Positions 60,051-64,000 of a stretch of 64,000 nucleotides of DNA are shown one piece after another (the stretch's first letter is position 1; the number at the start of each line of letters is the position of its first letter). The notes beneath the pieces are model-generated. The model had not been told where the DNA came from. It searched no databases and was given only the letters and a program-made list of their open reading frames with translations. Made by a program: the position numbers and the translations under genes. Origin of the DNA: Aplectana chamaeleonis (taxonomy: Eukaryota; Nematoda; Chromadorea; Rhabditida; Cosmocercidae); contig JAPDOI010000116.1 of NCBI GenBank assembly GCA_029168955.1, positions 372,001-436,000 on the forward strand, written 5' to 3'.

Positions 60051-61400
60051 ATAGTTGAATTTACTAAAATACCTGATCATGAGTTTGTACGACGACTCTA
60101 CGTAGAGCACAACCGCGTAAAACCACTCAAAAACGGCAAAAAAAGCCGTTTCTGGACACTCATGATTTTCCCCATTCATCTGATGCTGGAAATGATATAT
60201 AAACATGAATTATAGAAAAAAACAGAAGAAATGATTTTTTTATAAAATTGGGAAAAAATGAACTGAAGTTAACATATTACGAAATGGTAGAAAAAGTACA
60301 ACTAAAAGAAAATAGATGGAAAAACAAATCAATCGTAGACGAGTCTTCCAGAATAGCTAAGCTCAAATTTGTACCACGACGAAATCGCTTATAACCATGA
60401 ATTTTAGCGAAATCCTGAAAAACTTCTATCTAAAAGTTCAATTTTGTACAGTGGTATTGATTTAAATCATTGGCTGATTGGATTCGTCGAACTATGTATT
60501 TATTCCAAAGCAAATGAGAGGAGAAGTAATCGTTCCAAAAACAAAGTTCCAAAAAAATTTCGATCTAAAACCTCTCGAAAATCCAAACAAAATCAAACTC
60601 GGAAAATTACTGAATAATTCTCGTTTTGGGACCTTTATATATCGAACCGAGATGTTCCGTTGGCATTGTTTTTTCTGCGCGAATCTGAACACGATTTTAG
60701 AGTACTACCAACAAATTTCTGGGACAAAAAAGTGAGAAAAGAGAAAAATTCAGAAAAAAAGTTTGTCTCTCGAAGCTGTTGAAAAATCAAAATTGATTAG
60801 CAGATTATGGGTTGGAATAAAAAAAATTCCACGAAATCAGTAGGTTAGAAACCATAAAAAAGACAGAAAACTTGTAAGAAAAGTTTTTTCGGAGTCAAAA
60901 CCTTCCGCAATCCGAACCAATTTCAACCGGAAAACTATTCATATTTCACGTTTCAATAAAATAAAACTGTATCAAGGTTCCCAAGCATTTCGCCCATGGC
61001 CTAATCTACTAAATTACCTACACAGAAAATTCTACCACTAAGAAATTACCTATATTTTTTTTATTTTTCACCTAATTATCGAAAATTTATGTTTGAAATT
61101 CCATTTGTTTTGCAGTACCACTGGCTTCAATCACTGACTTAATCAGCTGATATATGAACTTTCGACGAAAATATACTCATCTCCTCGGTAATAAAGAAGA
61201 ATTAGCGTTAAAAACAAAAAATATATAGCAAAAAAACCTTTTTTGGTCAAAAATCATCGAAAGCCTTGAAGACGAAAGGGACGCCGAATATTCCCCGTTT
61301 CAGGTCATCTATATATTCTAAACGCTTACAAGCAAGTTATTAATTTGGCGTTCTTCGTAACCTGTGCTATGCAATGAATTATGGAAATGAAACTAACCTT
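60051..61400. other. old repeat modules, no gene recognised
   Basis: Two further TATATAT cassettes (about 60635 and 61310). ATCTCCTCGGTAATAAA and CCTTTTTTGGTCAAAAATC match module C. Confidence 0.4.
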
Positions 61401-61404
61401 ATAA

Positions 61405-61705
61405 GGCCTATGGTATACTTTGTCGCTGTAATGAGCGACAGGCATGCAATCTAACACAAATCGTGGCGGGACCTGCATCGGAGCAACGGCAACGGTCGTC
61501 GTAGGAACAGATGTCGCGTGTGGGTCGCAGCGACGTGTCGCGGAGGGCTGACATACTGCAACTGTGCCATAGCCTGTCCCTACCACTGTCGCTGTCGCTG
61601 TGCAGTGCACTGCGACAGCGACAGATTTCAAAGGCGGGAGGCGGTCGCTGTCGCTGTAGAGAACGACGCGACCATGTGTCGCAAAAGCATACCATATCCC
61701 TAACA
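61405..61705. mobile_element. GTCGCTGTCGCTG foldback
   Basis: TATGGTATACTTTGTCGCTG at the left pairs with TGTCGCAAAAGCATACCATA at the right; inside, CACTGTCGCTGTCGCTGTG faces CACTGCGACAGCGACAG around GTGCAGTGCAC. Confidence 0.65.
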
Positions 61706-61725
61706 CCGAAGGGAGAAGTGTCGTA

Positions 61726-61985
61726 CTGTGCTTTTCTGGGCAAATTCCGGTCCGCAATTGCGTCTCGACACGCTTCGCAGCCGCACGCGCTCGAGTTAGT
61801 CGGGTTTACAGCGCCAAAGCCGGATCTATGTGGCTTTTTTATACAATTTTTCTTAGTTTCCAGTTTCCAAAATCCACCTAGAGTCAGGAGATTGGCGGCT
61901 GCGGTGCTGGAAGCTCTTCTGAGTCGGGAGCGTGCGGCCGCAAAGCGTGTCGATACGCAAATGCGGACCGGAATTCGGCCCACAG
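61726..61985. mobile_element. CTGTGCTTATCTGGGC element, copy 3
   Basis: TA-flanked; left CTGTGCTTTTCTGGGCAAAT, right end shortened by 7 bp (GGCCCACAG). It produces overlapping frames of 172 and 224 codons. Confidence 0.8.
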
Positions 61986-62266
61986 TACATAGCTCGCCAA
62001 AAAATAAACAGCTGATCGAGAGGGATTGATTAGTGCCACCGTAGAACATGTTTGTGATCTCTCCTTTGTTTTTCATACACAATCGCCTGTTTCCCTGGCG
62101 GTAGACTTTTCGACATTATCCCTTCTATCACCTCTCAGTTTTAAAGATTGTCTGCCGTTCTAGAGTCAAATTTGTTGACCCTGTTATCATGTTTCCTCTA
62201 CCCACTGCATTAGTTGAACCTGCACTTGCCCCCAGCATATGGTAGATGGTCAGAAACTACAGTTCA

Positions 62267-62746
62267 CTTAAAGACACAGTCCAACCTCAGAATTGGTTTC
62301 TCGTTTTTCTGCCTATCTTGGAGAAAATTTCACGCTGATCACAATGGTGTCTCCAGAATCGCTCACAACTCACTACAAACGGAGTTACTCCTCAAACATT
62401 TCGATCTTGAACGGCTAGAAGTTCGCGGACGAGTTGTCTCGAGCCTGTATTTTCTCGTTATTTGCAGCCATCTTTCTGCAGCAGGCCACAATATAAAGCG
62501 AGACCGAAAACAAATTGAAGAACATAGGTTTCGAATAAAGTCATTCGCGCGTCTCTTCCCTATTGAGGTCGGAAACCTGCCAGTGGGCGTTACCCATTTT
62601 TTCTTTCAAGGAGGCGTGGCCGACTTTTTCCTAGCTTTTTCTCGCTTATTTGAGCGAATTGAGATTTCGCGCTTGGCAGGGTTGCTATAGGCGGCGACCG
62701 GACCATAATATCAAAAATTACCTCTGAGGTTGGACTGTGCCTTCAA
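62267..62746. mobile_element. AAAGGCACAG-type element, copy 4
   Basis: Left TTAAAGACACAGTCCAACCT, right AGGTTGGACTGTGCCTTCAA. Nearly the same interior as copy 3. A 158-codon frame through it is an artefact. Confidence 0.8.
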
Positions 62747-63240
62747 AGGCAGTGTCCACGATAAAAATCGTTTTTCTGTTTTTTCCCCTATCTTGAAAAC
62801 GGTCCCATGCTGATTCCAATAATCTCTCTGAAATCGTACACGACCTTCTGGGAACGGAGTTATGGACCCTCGAAAATTGAGCTAGAGAAGCATGGTGGAC
62901 GAGTTTTCCGAGGCTTGTAACTTCCGTCTTCTGCCGTCGATGTATGCGAGCTGACCTGAGTAAAGAGAGAAGTCGAGAATGAAGGGAAGAACGGGGCCAA
63001 TAACCGGAAACCATCGCTCATCGCACGATTTCAAGCATTCATTCGTTCACGTCGGTGGGCGGTCAATGCGCTTTTGGGGTTTGCCTTGCGCTCAAAGTGG
63101 CAACTTTGGGCTATTTTTGGGCTCTTCCTTTCTCGTTTTCATGCGTTCTTTCGACGTTGACGTTACAATGTGCCCCTCCACTACCCATTCCTAGAGGAAT
63201 GTCAAACACTTTTTTTTTCATCGTGAACACTGCCTTTAAA
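62744..63240. mobile_element. AAAGGCAGTG-type element, copy 5
   Basis: Left CAAAGGCAGTGTCCACGAT, right complement of TTTAAAGGCAGTGTTCACGA. It abuts the preceding element as in the 18563/19022 pair. Confidence 0.8.
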
Positions 63241-63796
63241 GAAGCAGACAATTTAGTACATGTTTTTCAGAACAAAGTCGGAAAAAAATAAATGTAGCGT
63301 TCTTAGGATAGAGAAAATTAAAGAATAGTGCTATTTATCCATTATTTATAGATTATATACAGCATTTCATTGTCAATGTCCGAATATTTTCCATAGATAC
63401 TATTTCAAACGTAAAGCCTCTCTCTCCTTTATAAGTCCGGGCAGAGCAAGCAGCTAAGCGGTCGGTCATGGCAAAAAAACAACTGTTATAGGGAGATTTC
63501 GACATGATTACTAGGGACCGTTTTTACCGCACCTCGACTATTAGAAAAACCATGTATGCGTAGTTGTAGGTTTGTAACACTACATACATATGTAAATGAT
63601 CTGTGCTCGGAGTTATCTCAAAGCCTCCGGGTATTCCAAAAAATACAATTTATTGCTTCGAGGAAAGTTCACTCATTAGGAAAGTTTCTGGGTGTTGAAT
63701 TTTTATCGGATTCGCCTAACGAGTTACAAATGTGGGCCATTTAGGCGCTGAACACGAATCTGGGGTCAGTTTGTTGCCAGGCTTAAGATTACTGTA
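63241..63796. repeat. dispersed repeat module, copy D
   Basis: Parallels 46690-47230 (TTATAAGTCCGGGCAGAGC, AACCATGTATGCGT, GAACACGAATCTGGGGTC). Confidence 0.6.
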
Positions 63797-64000
63797 CTCA
63801 GGCGATTCTGAAAGCCCTGAGCCGCCTGTCAGTTCGGCTCGTGTTCCCTTTATCTCTGGGCCACTGCAGTTGCTGTACGGGCCACAGCTGTTGCTGTCCG
63901 GGCTCCTCCAGTTTGCACGGACGGCAACAGAAGTAGCTCGGATAGCAACAGCAGTCGCCCGGAAAATGGGGAAACACGAGCCAAACTGTCAGGCGGCTAG
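63797..64000. mobile_element. CTCAGGCGATT palindromic element, cut by window end
   Basis: TA then CTCAGGCGATTCTGAAAGCC, core CTGTTGCTGTCCGGG, and CTGTCAGGCGGCT at the right edge. The last bases lie outside. Confidence 0.8.

Noticed and set aside
61408..62082. 224-codon minus frame and 172-codon plus frame
   Set aside because: They run through two adjacent foldback elements and consist of repeat translation.

Overview
The window looks like nematode chromosomal DNA, probably a rhabditine (clade V) worm. Three things suggest this: many short introns of 44-72 nt with TTTTCAG-type acceptors, a Tc1/mariner-class element with TA target sites, and spliced exons of a cilium transition-zone gene. It is AT-rich eukaryotic DNA, dominated by palindromic non-autonomous DNA transposons; I see no bacterial or viral organisation.

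One large gene fills the left half. Thirty-one minus-strand exons between 34775 and 3044 join into about 1,150 codons of a CC2D2A / MKS-6 orthologue: a Ser/Pro/Lys-rich N-terminus, a coiled-coil region, C2-type domains, then a transglutaminase-like C-terminal domain. The stop codon lies beyond the left edge. I rebuilt the exon chain from splice sites and reading phase. It is consistent at every junction except exon 25 to 26, and exon 1 to 2 has two possible versions. Many introns are swollen by repeats; the largest (5983-21638, 15.7 kb) splits the C2 domain.

Nested in that giant intron on the opposite strand are two paralogous three-exon genes (9018-9402 and 13878-14270). They encode small proteins with a Gly/Tyr/Pro/Gln-rich N-terminus and a His-rich tail, and about 190 bp of promoter was duplicated with them. 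Repeats now fill the space between them.

The right half (35-64 kb) is mostly repeats. One small spliced gene candidate (40981-41523) sits 43 bp behind a full-consensus RFX/DAF-19 X-box. A decayed Tc1/mariner element (42377-43916) carries nested terminal repeats and a frameshifted DD34E transposase. Two diverged copies of a multi-kb repeat (about 42-46 kb and 56-59 kb) act as occupied and empty sites, which dates three insertions relative to each other. At least eight hairpin-element families, a tRNA-derived SINE-like family, a 540-bp ATT microsatellite, a 1.2-kb polypurine satellite, a purine-pyrimidine alternating tract and an 823-bp near-perfect palindrome account for most of the rest.

All identifications come from reading the sequence and from memory of protein families; no database search was made.
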